DNA of 64,000 bases from Promicromonospora soli (GTDB lineage Bacteria > Actinomycetota > Actinomycetes > Actinomycetales > Cellulomonadaceae). Under the pieces are notes generated by a model. The model worked only from the letters and a program-made list of their open reading frames with translations, did not search any database and had not been told where the DNA came from. Below, piece after piece: positions 1 through 11,873 of the stretch; the stretch's first letter is position 1, and each line of letters starts with the position of its first letter. The stretch spans positions 1 through 64,000 of the forward strand of contig NZ_BNAS01000006.1 of assembly GCF_014653785.1 (NCBI RefSeq). Direction: 5' to 3'. The position numbers and the translations under genes were made by a program.

Positions 1-1
1 T

Positions 2-367
2 CCGGTGCGGCACATCGACCACGTCACGCCGTTTGCTGAGGGTGGCGAGACGAGCCTGGGCAACGGGCAAGGGCTGTGCGTGCGCTGCAATCACGCGAAG
101 CAGGCGCCCGGGTGGAGGCAGAAGACAGCAGAGATCGACGGCCGGCACGCGGTGGAGACGGTCGCGCCCACGGGGCACACCTATACCTACCTCGCGCCCA
201 CACCACCCGAGCCCGCCCAACCGGACGGGCGTGTCCCGCGCAGCCGGTACTCGATCGGCTGCCCCACCCCGCATCGCAGCGGGACGGTCAGCTACCGGCC
301 ACCCGGCCGGCGTCGAACACCGAGGCGGAGGCGCCCGGCCGACCTCTCCTGGGCGCCTGTCCGCTGA
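2..367 (+). CDS. HNH endonuclease C-terminal part (DUF222/HNH type), truncated by window edge
   Basis: The frame is open at the left edge, so only the C-terminal part is seen. It begins with an HNH nuclease core (HIDHVTPFAEGG, then NGQGLCVRCNHAKQAPGW). The His-Asp-His start, the Asn and the CxxCNHAK segment are typical of the HNH domain that ends DUF222 proteins of Actinobacteria. These are abundant and variable nucleases of unclear role, often linked to mobile DNA. The last 70 or so residues are low complexity and rich in Pro and Arg. The DUF222 assignment is inferred from the HNH subtype alone because the N-terminus lies outside the window. Confidence 0.75.
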   Translation, partial: PVRHIDHVTPFAEGGETSLGNGQGLCVRCNHAKQAPGWRQKTAEIDGRHAVETVAPTGHTYTYLAPTPPEPAQPDGRVPRSRYSIGCPTPHRSGTVSYRPPGRRRTPRRRRPADLSWAPVR

Positions 368-449
368 ACCGGCGACCGCCGCGAGCACTCCTCGCGGCGG
401 CCGTCGGCATACCCAGGACCCGGGACCGGATGACCGGCCCCGGGCCAGT

Positions 450-1613
450 TCACCAGACCTGTTCTGCCCACTCCGGGTGGTCGATGAACGGGTTCCGGTT
501 GCCCTGCCAGTCGGTGTAGATGATCTCGTTGCGCCGGCGCTCGGTCGCCGAGACCGGGTCGGCCGCGTGCCAGGCCAGCAGCACCGTGATCCTCCCGTGC
601 AGCGGCACCGAGCCGTTCGACGACGAGTCGTTCAGCTCGAGGTTCGGCCAGCCGTCGTCGCCCTCGTACCGCACGGCCATGTAGAAGAGCATCCGGGCGA
701 CGTCGCCCTTGACGTTGTCGGCCGGCTCGAACGAGTTGGCGTCGGTGAAGCAGTCCGGGCACTCGGAGACGGCCGACCCGCCGTTGTCGAAGTCCTTGTT
801 GCCGCGGGTGGAGTTGACGGTGACGTCGGTGGGCCGCAGGTGGTGCAGGTCGGTGCCGGGGCCGGTCGCGGTGCCGAAGTCGCCGTGGCTCTGGGCCCAG
901 GTGTGCTCGCGGTTCCAGTCGTCGGGGTCGCCGCCGTTGCTGGTCTTCGAGATCGACGTGCCCGAGTAGAGCTCGATGACGTTGTTCGGGTTGTTCGGGT
1001 CCTCGTCGGTCTCGCGCAACGCCGTCCACACGGTCGTGTAGCTCACGCCGGTGTGGTTGTCGATGATGCCGTGCAGGGCGGAACGCAGGGCAGTACCGGT
1101 CCTGCCGGCTGCGGCGTCGTAGTAGCCGGCCGGTTCTGCCTGGCCGCCGCCGTCGTCCCCGCCGCCGGAGCCCACGACCGCGAAGGCTGTGCCGTTCCGG
1201 AGCCCCGGGTGGCTGAAGTAGGCCGAGAGCGCGCCGGTGACGTCGAGCTGCTTGCCCATCAGGCTGGGGTTGGACGCCAGGCCGTAGCCCGAGCGGAAGG
1301 CGGTGGGGATCTGGACGTAGACCATCCGCGCGGTGCTGGTCTCGCCCGGGGTGTCGGCGAGGGCCAGCGCGTAGTCGTTGGGGAAGCCGCTGGTGACCAC
1401 GGTGCTCGTAGCGGTCGGCTGTCCGACGACGTATCCCCGGACGGTCGCGGTCGAGCCGTTCTGGGTGGACGTCGCCTGCGCGACGGTGATCGGGGTGGCC
1501 GCATGGCCGGGCGCCGATGCGCCGACCTGGGCGAAGGCCAGGGCCAAGAGCACCAAGGCGAGGGAAAGGGCCAGGAGGGCGGGCCGCGCTGGGCGCCCGA
1601 GCAGTTGCCGCAT
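450..1613 (-). CDS. Secreted endonuclease I family nuclease
   Basis: A 387-residue exported nuclease. Residues 1-38 form a Sec signal peptide (LALSLALVLLALAF core, cleavage near GHAA). Residues 40-145 look like an OB-fold-type domain (ITVAQA.. ATVRGYVVG). A Gly/Asp-rich linker follows, and residues 165-387 are the endonuclease I domain. The catalytic segment NREHTWAQSHG is present, with His237 as the likely general base, as are the family's DLHHLRPTD and NPFIDHPEW motifs. Homologues such as Bacillus Bsn and Vibrio/Erwinia nucleases degrade DNA or RNA outside the cell. The ATG at 1613 was chosen because it opens a clean signal peptide. The long upstream frame extension is antisense to the next gene. 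It is transcribed away from the Ppx gene across an AT-richer 130-bp gap. Confidence 0.85.
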   Translation of the reverse strand: MRQLLGRPARPALLALSLALVLLALAFAQVGASAPGHAATPITVAQATSTQNGSTATVRGYVVGQPTATSTVVTSGFPNDYALALADTPGETSTARMVYVQIPTAFRSGYGLASNPSLMGKQLDVTGALSAYFSHPGLRNGTAFAVVGSGGGDDGGGQAEPAGYYDAAAGRTGTALRSALHGIIDNHTGVSYTTVWTALRETDEDPNNPNNVIELYSGTSISKTSNGGDPDDWNREHTWAQSHGDFGTATGPGTDLHHLRPTDVTVNSTRGNKDFDNGGSAVSECPDCFTDANSFEPADNVKGDVARMLFYMAVRYEGDDGWPNLELNDSSSNGSVPLHGRITVLLAWHAADPVSATERRRNEIIYTDWQGNRNPFIDHPEWAEQVW

Positions 1614-1746
1614 GAACTGACCGTAGGTCAATAAAGTAGAACTATTGTAGCGAACAGGTAAATTCTGGGCATATGGGGCAGCGGTGCCATCCCGCAGGTG
1701 TGGACTGCCCTGCTTGCGATCGCCCGATCCGAGTAGCGTCTGCCCC

Positions 1747-2685
1747 ATGCGTCTGGGCGTTCTCGATATCGGTTCCAACACGGGACACCTCCTGGTGGTC
1801 GACGCCCACGGTGGCGCAGCGCCGCTCCCCGCGTCGTCGCACAAGCAGCCGCTGCGTCTCGCCGAGCACCTGGACGACCAGGGCGCCGTCCGCCAGGCCG
1901 GCGTCGACGCCCTCGTGGAGTTCACCGCGCAGGCCGTACGCGCCGCGGAGGACAGGGGCTGCTCGGAGATGCTGGCCTTTGCGACGTCGGCCGTGCGCGA
2001 CGCCGTCAACTCCGAGGCCGTGCTGAAGACCGTGCACGAGCGCACCGGGGTGCAGCTCGAGGTGCTCACCGGCGAGGACGAGGCCCGGCTGACGTTCCTG
2101 GCGGTGCGCCGGTGGTTCGGCTGGTCGGCCGGCCGGCTGGCCGTGTTCGACATCGGCGGTGGTTCCCTCGAGATCGCCGGCGGGGTCGACGAGGCGCCCG
2201 ACGCCGCGTGGTCGCTGCCGCTCGGGGCCGCGCGGCTGGCCCGCACGCACTTCCGCGTCATGCCCGACGCCGAGGCGCTGCGCGCCCTGCGCCGCGACAT
2301 CCGCGCCGACATCGCGCAGAACGCCGGGAGCCTGCTGCGCTCCGGGCGGCCCGACCGCGCCGCCGCGACGTCGAAGACCTTCCGCTCCCTCGCGCGGATC
2401 TGCGGAGCGGCGCCGTCGGGCGAGGGGCCGCTCGTGCGCCGGGTGCTGTCGCTCGAGGCCTTGAGCGAGCGGGTCGGCGAGCTGACCCGCATGACGCCCG
2501 ACGACCTGGCCCGGCTCCCTGGCGTCTCGCCGAGCCGTGCGCACCAGATCGTCCCGGGTGCGCTCGTCGCCGAGGCGTGCATGGACATCTTCGACCTGAC
2601 CGAGCTCGAGATCTGCCCCTGGGCGCTGCGCGAAGGCGTCATCCTCGAACGCATCGACCAGATCCCCCACATCGCCGTCGGCTGA
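1747..2685 (+). CDS. ppx: Ppx/GppA family exopolyphosphatase or pppGpp phosphatase
   Basis: A 312-residue protein of the ASKHA fold. The N-terminal phosphate-binding loop reads [12 protein letters not shown]. The second loop is [14 protein letters not shown] near residue 140, and a GEDEAR motif precedes it. This single-module form lacks the C-terminal HD-like domains of E. coli Ppx and matches the short actinobacterial enzymes in length. Family members remove terminal phosphate from polyphosphate or from pppGpp, and the sequence alone does not separate the two. The ATG at 1747 starts directly at the conserved [11 protein letters not shown]. Upstream in-frame codons lie in the divergent promoter region. 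Confidence 0.85.
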   Translation: MRLGVLDIGSNTGHLLVVDAHGGAAPLPASSHKQPLRLAEHLDDQGAVRQAGVDALVEFTAQAVRAAEDRGCSEMLAFATSAVRDAVNSEAVLKTVHERTGVQLEVLTGEDEARLTFLAVRRWFGWSAGRLAVFDIGGGSLEIAGGVDEAPDAAWSLPLGAARLARTHFRVMPDAEALRALRRDIRADIAQNAGSLLRSGRPDRAAATSKTFRSLARICGAAPSGEGPLVRRVLSLEALSERVGELTRMTPDDLARLPGVSPSRAHQIVPGALVAEACMDIFDLTELEICPWALREGVILERIDQIPHIAVG

Positions 2686-2782
2686 CGAGCCCGGCGCCGC
2701 GGCAGGAAAGCGTCACCGGTGAGGGTTAGCGTGAGAAGCAGGGTGCTCGCGGACGCGCACCCGCCGACGCGGGGTGACGACC

Positions 2783-5491
<2,709 letters not shown>

Positions 5492-5515
5492 CCCGGTGCG
5501 GACTGCGCAGGCTCG

Positions 5516-6562
5516 TCAGTCGAGGACGCGGGGGTAGGTGCGCACCCGTCCGACCACGCTCACGCCGACGAGCTCGCCGAGGGCCGGCGCGTCCACCCCG
5601 AGGACGCGGGAGCGAAGCGGGTCCCGGGACTCGTCGCCCGCCGGGTCCAGCTCGACGACGGCGTCGTGCCCGAAGTAGGCGATGTCGCGCACGACGGCGT
5701 CCAGCCCGCCGGCTCCGGGGCGGGTCAGGGTGAGCTGCTCGGGGCGGATCATCACGTCGACGTCGCCGGCGGGGTACCCGTGCGCCGGCAGCGTGCCGAG
5801 CCGACAGGTGACGCTGCCGTCGGCCGCACTGCCGGCGATGAGCAGCGCGTCGCCGAGGAACTCCGCCACCTCGGCGTCGACCGGCTCGCGGTAGACGGTC
5901 CTGGGACTGTCCACCTGCCGGAACCGGCCGGCCTGGAGGATGGCAACCTCGTCGGCGAAGGAGAGCGCCTCGCCCTGGTCGTGAGTGACCAGGATGGTCG
6001 TGGCGCCGGCCGCGCGCAGCGCCTGGGCGGTCGCCTCGCGGGTCGCTGTCCGCAGGGCCGTGTCCAGCGAGGAGAACGGCTCGTCGAGCAGGATCAGGCC
6101 GGGGCGTGGGGCGAGCGCGCGGGCCAGGGCTACGCGTTGCTGCTGGCCGCCGGAGAGCTGCGCCGGGTGCCGCTCGGCGATCGCGGCGGGCAGGCCGACG
6201 AGGTCGAGCAGCTCGAGCACGCGGTCGTGGTGGCGGCGCCGTGGCCAGGGGAGACCGAAGGCGATGTTCCCGGCGACCGACAGGTGCGGGAACAGCGCAC
6301 CGTCCTGGCGGACGTAGCCCACGCCGCGGCGCTCGGGCGGCACCCACGTACCGGGACCGGCGACGGTCCGGCCCCCGACGGTGATCGTGCCCGACCCGGG
6401 CCGCAGGAAGCCGGCGACCGCCCTCAGGAGCGTGGTCTTGCCGCTGCCGGAACCGCCCAGCACCGCCGTCGTCGTACCCTCGGCCACGGTGAGGTCGACG
6501 TCCTCGAGCACCGTCTCCCGGCCGTACCCGGCGCTCACGCCGAGAATCTTGAGCTCGCTCAT
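5516..6562 (-). CDS. fbpC: Ferric-type ABC transporter ATP-binding protein
   Basis: A 348-residue ATPase with a complete nucleotide-binding domain: Walker [10 protein letters not shown], signature [15 protein letters not shown], Walker [13 protein letters not shown] and the switch His in [11 protein letters not shown]-terminal TOBE-like extension (from about residue 240, with [14 protein letters not shown]) is typical of iron and polyamine importers. Its ATG overlaps the stop of the upstream permease gene, so it is the last gene of the 11822-to-5516 operon. The Fe(III) assignment rests on the neighbouring permease and binding protein and on the iron box at the operon head. The ATPase alone could equally serve thiamine or spermidine uptake. 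Confidence 0.85.
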   Translation of the reverse strand: MSELKILGVSAGYGRETVLEDVDLTVAEGTTTAVLGGSGSGKTTLLRAVAGFLRPGSGTITVGGRTVAGPGTWVPPERRGVGYVRQDGALFPHLSVAGNIAFGLPWPRRRHHDRVLELLDLVGLPAAIAERHPAQLSGGQQQRVALARALAPRPGLILLDEPFSSLDTALRTATREATAQALRAAGATTILVTHDQGEALSFADEVAILQAGRFRQVDSPRTVYREPVDAEVAEFLGDALLIAGSAADGSVTCRLGTLPAHGYPAGDVDVMIRPEQLTLTRPGAGGLDAVVRDIAYFGHDAVVELDPAGDESRDPLRSRVLGVDAPALGELVGVSVVGRVRTYPRVLD

Positions 6563-8112
6563 CGCTCCTCCAGGATCTGCCGCCGCAGCAACATCGTGAG
6601 CGGCACGGACATCGTGATCATCACGGCGGCGAAGGGTGCCGCGGCCGCGTAGTCCAGCTCGCTCGCCTCGCGCCAGAACGCCAGCGCGAGGGTGTCCGTC
6701 CCGGTGGGGGCCAGCAGGAGCGTGGCGGTCAGCTCCGTGTTGACCGCGAGCGCCACGAGCACCAGCGCGGTCAGCACCGACGGCGCGACGAGCGGGAGGA
6801 CGACGCGGACGAAGGCTGCGAGACCGCTCAGGCCCAGGGAACGCGCGGCCTCGGAGAGCTCTGGCCGTGCGGCGGCGAGTCCCGCGCGCAACGAGACCAT
6901 CGCCCGGGGCAGGAACAGGATCGCGTAGGCCAGCACGATCAGCCCCACCGTCTGGTAGACGGGCCGGGCCCACCGGACGGCGAGCGTGACCATGGCCAGC
7001 CCGACGACGACGCCGGGGAGCGCGCTCGCGATGAAGGTCGTCCGCTCGAGAAGCAGGGTCAGGCCGGAACGGTGGCGGTTCAGCAGCCAGGCGCCGGGCA
7101 GGGCGGCGACGACGGCCGCCAGGGCGCCCAGCACGGCGAGACCGAGGGTGCTCAGGGTGACCTGCAGGAGGTCGGCGCCGAGCGGGTCACCCTCGGCGAT
7201 GCCGTGGAGCAGCCACCGGACCACGGTCGCGACGGGGACGGCGACCGAGAGGGCGACCACGGCGGCGAGGAAGACGAGTGCTGGGGTCGTCCAGCCGCCG
7301 AGGACGGCGGGCACGGCGCGCCGCTGGACGCCCGACCCGACCCGGGCCACCCGGTGACGGCCCCGGGCCAGCAGGTCGAGCACGAGCGCCACCAGGCAGA
7401 GCGTGAGCAGCACCGAGGCGAGCAGGCTGCTGGACGTGTCGCTGAACCCCACGGCGTACTGCTGCATGATCGCGGTGGTGAAGGTCTGGAAGCGCATCAT
7501 CTCCAGCACGCCGTACTCGGCCAGGAGGTGGAGCGCGACCAGCAGCGCCCCGCCGCTCAGCGCGGGCCGCAGGCGCGGCAGCACGGTGCGCACGACGGCG
7601 GCGGCCGGTGAGAGGCCGAGGGAGCGGGCCGCTTCCTCGTCGCCGGGGTCCAGCGTCCGCAGCAGGGCCGCCACCGGGAGGAACACGAAGGGGAAGTACG
7701 CCAGCGTGGTGACCAGCGCCGCGCCGCCGAAGCCGTCGAGCCACGGTGCCACGGTCACCCAGGCGTACGCGCTGACGAACGAGGGCACCGCCAGCGGGGC
7801 CAGGAGCAGCGTGCGCCACACTCCGGCCCCGGGCAGCGCGGTGCGCTCGACGAGCCAGGCGGCGGCCACGCCCACGACGACGGTGGCCGGCACCGTGACG
7901 ACGAACAGCATCCCGGTGTTCGTGAGCAGCTCGCCCACGCGGGGGCGCAGCAGGTAGCTCGCAGCCTCGCCCGGGTCGGCGGAGAGCGCGTCGGGGACGA
8001 CCACGAGCAGCGGCAGGAGCGTGAGTGCGGCGACCAGGGCCGCGGCCACGGCGACGCCGCGCGCGCCGAGGCTGCGCGCGCCGACACTCTGCGCCCTAAA
8101 GGATGCCGGCAT
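6559..8112 (-). CDS. fbpB: Ferric-type ABC transporter permease, two fused permease modules
   Basis: A 517-residue integral membrane protein with about 12 hydrophobic segments in two homologous halves. Each half has a binding-protein-dependent transport EAA loop: EEAARSLGLSPAAAVVRTVLPRL in the first, written here as EEAARSLGL followed by VLPRLRP, and EAARSLGLSGLAAFVRVVLP in the second. The fused two-module layout is characteristic of FbpB/SfuB/HitB ferric permeases. The ATG at 8112 overlaps the 3' end of the binding-protein gene by 17 bp, indicating translational coupling. Stop and start also overlap with the ATPase gene downstream. Confidence 0.88.
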   Translation of the reverse strand: MPASFRAQSVGARSLGARGVAVAAALVAALTLLPLLVVVPDALSADPGEAASYLLRPRVGELLTNTGMLFVVTVPATVVVGVAAAWLVERTALPGAGVWRTLLLAPLAVPSFVSAYAWVTVAPWLDGFGGAALVTTLAYFPFVFLPVAALLRTLDPGDEEAARSLGLSPAAAVVRTVLPRLRPALSGGALLVALHLLAEYGVLEMMRFQTFTTAIMQQYAVGFSDTSSSLLASVLLTLCLVALVLDLLARGRHRVARVGSGVQRRAVPAVLGGWTTPALVFLAAVVALSVAVPVATVVRWLLHGIAEGDPLGADLLQVTLSTLGLAVLGALAAVVAALPGAWLLNRHRSGLTLLLERTTFIASALPGVVVGLAMVTLAVRWARPVYQTVGLIVLAYAILFLPRAMVSLRAGLAAARPELSEAARSLGLSGLAAFVRVVLPLVAPSVLTALVLVALAVNTELTATLLLAPTGTDTLALAFWREASELDYAAAAPFAAVMITMSVPLTMLLRRQILEER

Positions 8113-9169
8113 CCGTCATCATCGTGACCACGTCGTCGGAGTTGAGGGTGAACGGGTCGACCGGCGGAGCGTCGAGGCTGGTCAGCGGCGGCAGTGCCGG
8201 GTCGGACTCGACCCCGGTGCCGACCGCGTACTCCATCGACCCGCTGTCGACCAGCACCTGCTGGCCCTCCGAGCTCGTCACGTAGGACAGGAACTGCTGG
8301 GCCTTGTCCGCCATGTCCGAGGAGGCGAGCACGCCGCCCGCCGACAGGCTGACGAACGCGCCCGGGTCCTGGTTGCCGAAGTAGTGCAGCTTCGTGTTCG
8401 CGCTGCCCTCCTTGTCGCCCGCCTGGTCGCGGTACCAGTAGTAGTGGTACATGATCCCGACCGGGACCTCGCCGGCGTTGACGGCCTGCATCGTGGCGAT
8501 GTTGTTCTGATAGACCTCGGCGTTGTCGGCCAGGGCGTCGAGCCAGGCCTGGGTCTCCTGCTCGCCCTGGTCGGACAGCATGCCGGCCACGATGGCCTGG
8601 AAGTCCGCGCCTCCGGGCGCCGCGCCCCACCGGCCCGCCCACTCGGGTTCGGCGAGGTCCATGATCGACGTCGGGAGCTCGTCCTCGCTGATCAAGTCCG
8701 TGTTGTAGACGAGCACGGTCGACCGGGCCGCGATCGCCGTCCACTGCCCGGACGACGGCGCCATGCCGTCGCCGACCTGCGCCACGGTCTCCTGGTCCAC
8801 CGGCGCGAGGAGGCCCGCCCGCTCCACGATGGTCATCGCCGGAGAGTTCTCCGTCAGGAAGACGTCGGCCGGCGAAGCGTCGCCCTCCTCGACGATCATG
8901 TGCCCCATCGAGGCGTCCTGGCCCTCGCGAACCTGGGTCTTGATGCCGGTCTCATCGGTGAACGCCTGCGCCCACGCCTCGGTGACGTTGCGGTGCTGGG
9001 AGGAGTAGATCTGCAGAGCGTCGGGGTCCGCCTCGAAGGCGTCCTCGCCCGATCCGCCGCCGCCGCAGGCGGCGAGCGCCAGGGGCAGGGTCAGGGTGAG
9101 CACGGCGGCGGCGCCGAGGTGTCGTCTCTGGGGCACGGGAGTCTCTCGTCTCAGGGGGTCTTCAGGCAT
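8096..9169 (-). CDS. fbpA: Ferric iron (FbpA-like) substrate-binding lipoprotein
   Basis: A 357-residue secreted binding protein. It has a lipoprotein signal peptide with lipobox LAAC near residue 35, followed by a flexible Gly/Ser stretch. Family hallmarks include IYSSQHRNV at the start of the mature domain, DVFLTENSPA, and a tyrosine cluster in MYHYYWYRDQ, where FbpA-type proteins place the Tyr pair that binds Fe(III). It sits 7 bp behind the adenylation-acyltransferase fusion gene and overlaps the permease gene, so all are probably one transcript. Iron, rather than another oxyanion-coordinated metal, is inferred from this motif plus the iron box. Confidence 0.87.
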   Translation of the reverse strand: MPEDPLRRETPVPQRRHLGAAAVLTLTLPLALAACGGGGSGEDAFEADPDALQIYSSQHRNVTEAWAQAFTDETGIKTQVREGQDASMGHMIVEEGDASPADVFLTENSPAMTIVERAGLLAPVDQETVAQVGDGMAPSSGQWTAIAARSTVLVYNTDLISEDELPTSIMDLAEPEWAGRWGAAPGGADFQAIVAGMLSDQGEQETQAWLDALADNAEVYQNNIATMQAVNAGEVPVGIMYHYYWYRDQAGDKEGSANTKLHYFGNQDPGAFVSLSAGGVLASSDMADKAQQFLSYVTSSEGQQVLVDSGSMEYAVGTGVESDPALPPLTSLDAPPVDPFTLNSDDVVTMMTDAGIL

Positions 9170-9176
9170 GGGGTCT

Positions 9177-11822
9177 TCAGCGGTTCGGTCGGAGCAGCAG
9201 GTCCTGCAGCCGCCGCACGGGTTGGTCGGCGACGCGCCAGATGATGCAGCCGGCGGCGAGCGCGGCGAGGGTGGCGCCGAGGGCGCCGAGGGCGTCGGGG
9301 ACCAGGCCGAGGATCGGGAACTGGACCAGGTAGACGTACAGGGAGGCCGACGCGAGCAGGCCGACCAGGGGCACGGCCCAGGCGGGAAGGCGCACCTTGG
9401 GCACGAACGTCAGCAGCGCGATGCCGGCGAGGATGGTGGCGTTGCGCACGAGGTCGTCGGGGAAGAAGGTCGCCCCGCCGACGACGGCGATGGCGAGCGT
9501 GAGCATGCGGCGCCGGCGGGTGTCGGCATACGCGACGGCGGCTCCGACCGCGAAGAGCCAGAACGTCGTCGGCATGATCCCGCGCAGCACGCCCTCACCG
9601 AGGGACAGGACAAGGAAGCGGGGCACCAGGGCGACGACCGCGACGGCGGCCGCGACGCGCCACGGCTGCAGCCGCCAGGCGCGTCCCACCCAGGGCACGG
9701 CGAGGATGGCGGCGAGGGTGAGCGTGCACGCGATCAGCGCGTCGACGAACCACAGCTCGTTGCGGAACCCGTAGGCGACGTCGCCGAAGATCCAGTTGAC
9801 GAGCAGGATGTTGGCCCACCCGTAGCGGTCCTGGGCGATCATGCCGAACAGTGCGACCGCGACCGTGGGCACCGCGATACCGACCAGCGTGCGTAGGCTC
9901 GCCCGCCAGCGGCCGCGCGCCGTTGGCATCGACAGGCCGAACCGGGCGGCGTTGAAGCCGGCCACCGCGAGCAGGGTGTGCGCCCCGCCCAGGATGCTGA
10001 AGAGGTCGGCGTGGGAGCCGCAGATGATCACGACGGCGATCGCGCGGAGCAGGACCGACGTCTCCACGCTGCGGCTGCGCCACCAGCGCCCGCGTCCGCG
10101 TGCGCCGTCGACGGCGGTGGTGCCCGGCAGGTCGTGGACGGGGCGCGCCTGCTCGACGATCTCGCCGAGCGGGCGGTGGTGCCAGCCCACGGGCAGCGGG
10201 CCGACGAGCTTCTCGAGCCCGACGGACGCCTGCGCGTGGCTGAGCGAGTCACCGCCGTGCTGGACGAAGCTGCGACCGAGGTCGACGGCGTCGAGCCCGA
10301 GCACATCGCCCACGGCTCGGGCGACGCCCGTCGCGAGCGTCGGGCTGGTGTCGGCGGGCACGACGGCGCCCTGCGAGCTCTGCTCGCGGGGCTGCTGGTG
10401 CGGCTGCTCACGGCGGACCAGAGCGGCGCAGGCGAGCCGGTCGACCTTGCCGTTGGGCAGCCGGGTCAGCTCGGCGACGGCGACGGCGACCGACGCGGGG
10501 GAGAGCCCCGAGGCTTCGCCGGCGAGGCGCCGGACGAGCGCAGCCGTCTCGACGGGTACCGCGCCCGGAGCCGGTTCGACCGCCACGGTCAGGCCCGCGT
10601 CGTCGCCGCCGACGCACGCGACGTACCCGAGTGCATCCAGCGCCGACTCGACCATGTTCAGGTCGATCCGCAGTCCCATGACCTTGACGAACCCCGACCG
10701 GCGTCCGACCAGGCGCAGCAGGCCGTCCGGACCGATCCGTCCGAGGTCTCCGGTCCGCAGCTCGGACAGCATCGCACCGAGCGCGAGGTCGTCCACGTGC
10801 TCGGCGTAGCCCATCATCACGCCGGGACCGCGCACCACGACCTCGCCGGACCCGTCGGACGCCTCGGGCACGGTCGTGTCGAGGTGCAGGGACGTCCCGG
10901 CCACCGGCCGCCCGACGGCGTCCGGGTTGTCCGCCACGAGGGCCGGGTCGAGCACGCAGATGCGGGCAGTAGCCTCCGTCTGGCCGTACATCACGGCGAG
11001 CTCCCACCCCTGCCGCCGGCCCAGCGCGGCGGTGCGCAGGACGCGGTCGGGATGCATCCGCCCTCCAGCCTGGGCGAGCAGGCGCAGCGAAGCGTGTGGC
11101 CGTTCGAGCGCTCCGGTGGACTCGAGGAGCTCCACCGTGTGCGGCACGACCGCCATCGTTGTGACGCCCAGCTCGTCGACCGCGTTCCACAGCTCCTCGC
11201 CCAGGACCGATCCCTCGTTCAGGACCACCGAGCCGCCCGCGACCAGGTGCGAGTGCAGCACCGAGAGCCCGAAGCAGTAGTGGAGGGGAAGGCTGGTGAT
11301 CGCCCGGTCGTCCTCGGTGAGCCGCAGTGCCTCGGCGATCGCCAGGGCATTGCTGCGGACGTTCTGCCGGGACAGCCGGACCAGCTTCGGCGAACCGGTG
11401 CTGCCCGAGGTGCTCAGCAGGAGGGCGAGGTCCGGATGCAGGAGATGGCGGGGAGCCGGCGTGAGCGTCTCGAACGGTCGCTCCGGGTCCCCGGTCGCCA
11501 TGACGTCCGGCAGGTACCGGTCCAGGATCTTGCCCGTGCGGGCGTCGTCGGGCGTGACGAGCGCGACGTGGCCCGCCTGGAGCGTGGCCAGGTACGCCGT
11601 CACGCTGGCGAGGTCCGGTCGCAGCGGCAGGTGCACGAGCCGCCGGCCGTCGGCGACGTCCGGCAGCCGGCCGGCCACGTCGGCGACCGTGCGCCAGAGC
11701 TCCTCGTGGGAGAGGCCCTCGCCCGAAGCGGTGAGCAGAGCGAGCCGCCCGGTCAGCGCCTCGTCGGCCGACGAAAGGGTGCCACGGCTCGGGGCCACAG
11801 CGGGCGAAAGGGCGGTCAGCAC
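9177..11822 (-). CDS. Adenylation / carrier-protein / membrane acyltransferase-3 fusion protein
   Basis: An 881-residue fusion. Residues 20-470 are an ANL-superfamily adenylation domain with core motifs LLLSTSGSTGSPKLV (A3), YGQTEATARI (A5), RTGDLGRI (A7) and the A10 lysine in LPNGK (Lys459). Residues 490-560 are a carrier domain with the phosphopantetheine serine in QHGGDSLSH (Ser526). Residues 590-880 form an OafA-type acyltransferase-3 domain of about ten membrane helices, with the conserved Arg and His in LLRAIAVVIICGSH (His604). The layout implies activation of an acid, loading on the carrier and transfer to an acceptor at or across the membrane, like a one-protein analogue of DltA-DltC-DltB. 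The substrate is unknown. The GTG start directly abuts an iron box and has no Shine-Dalgarno sequence, which suggests a leaderless message. It heads the FbpABC operon. Confidence 0.85.
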   Translation of the reverse strand: MLTALSPAVAPSRGTLSSADEALTGRLALLTASGEGLSHEELWRTVADVAGRLPDVADGRRLVHLPLRPDLASVTAYLATLQAGHVALVTPDDARTGKILDRYLPDVMATGDPERPFETLTPAPRHLLHPDLALLLSTSGSTGSPKLVRLSRQNVRSNALAIAEALRLTEDDRAITSLPLHYCFGLSVLHSHLVAGGSVVLNEGSVLGEELWNAVDELGVTTMAVVPHTVELLESTGALERPHASLRLLAQAGGRMHPDRVLRTAALGRRQGWELAVMYGQTEATARICVLDPALVADNPDAVGRPVAGTSLHLDTTVPEASDGSGEVVVRGPGVMMGYAEHVDDLALGAMLSELRTGDLGRIGPDGLLRLVGRRSGFVKVMGLRIDLNMVESALDALGYVACVGGDDAGLTVAVEPAPGAVPVETAALVRRLAGEASGLSPASVAVAVAELTRLPNGKVDRLACAALVRREQPHQQPREQSSQGAVVPADTSPTLATGVARAVGDVLGLDAVDLGRSFVQHGGDSLSHAQASVGLEKLVGPLPVGWHHRPLGEIVEQARPVHDLPGTTAVDGARGRGRWWRSRSVETSVLLRAIAVVIICGSHADLFSILGGAHTLLAVAGFNAARFGLSMPTARGRWRASLRTLVGIAVPTVAVALFGMIAQDRYGWANILLVNWIFGDVAYGFRNELWFVDALIACTLTLAAILAVPWVGRAWRLQPWRVAAAVAVVALVPRFLVLSLGEGVLRGIMPTTFWLFAVGAAVAYADTRRRRMLTLAIAVVGGATFFPDDLVRNATILAGIALLTFVPKVRLPAWAVPLVGLLASASLYVYLVQFPILGLVPDALGALGATLAALAAGCIIWRVADQPVRRLQDLLLRPNR

Positions 11823-11841
11823 GTAGGAAATGCTAACCTAA
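11823..11841. promoter_or_regulatory. IdeR/DmdR-type iron box between the divergent fusion gene and PPTase gene
   Basis: The 19-bp sequence GTAGGAAATGCTAACCTAA matches the iron-box consensus TTAGGTTAGSCTAACCTAA at 15 of 19 positions, with the right half-site intact. It touches the GTG start of the fusion gene and lies 32 bp before the PPTase start, so one dimer pair could repress both directions when Fe(II) is high. Consensus knowledge is from IdeR, DmdR1 and DtxR. Actual binding is inferred. Confidence 0.72.
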
Positions 11842-11873
11842 CTTGCCCGTGTGTTTGACAAGAGGTGAAAGCC

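Noticed and set aside
33-1634. 533-residue plus-strand frame across the endonuclease gene
   Set aside because: Low-complexity Arg/Val/Gly translation with no family motif. It is the antisense shadow of the endonuclease I gene.
1644-1649. Minus-strand TACAAT as -10 promoter of the endonuclease gene
   Set aside because: The hexamer is good but no acceptable -35 element is at 16-18 bp, so it was not listed as a feature.
9978-11858. 626-residue plus-strand frame
   Set aside because: Antisense to the adenylation-carrier fusion gene, whose core motifs are all intact on the minus strand.
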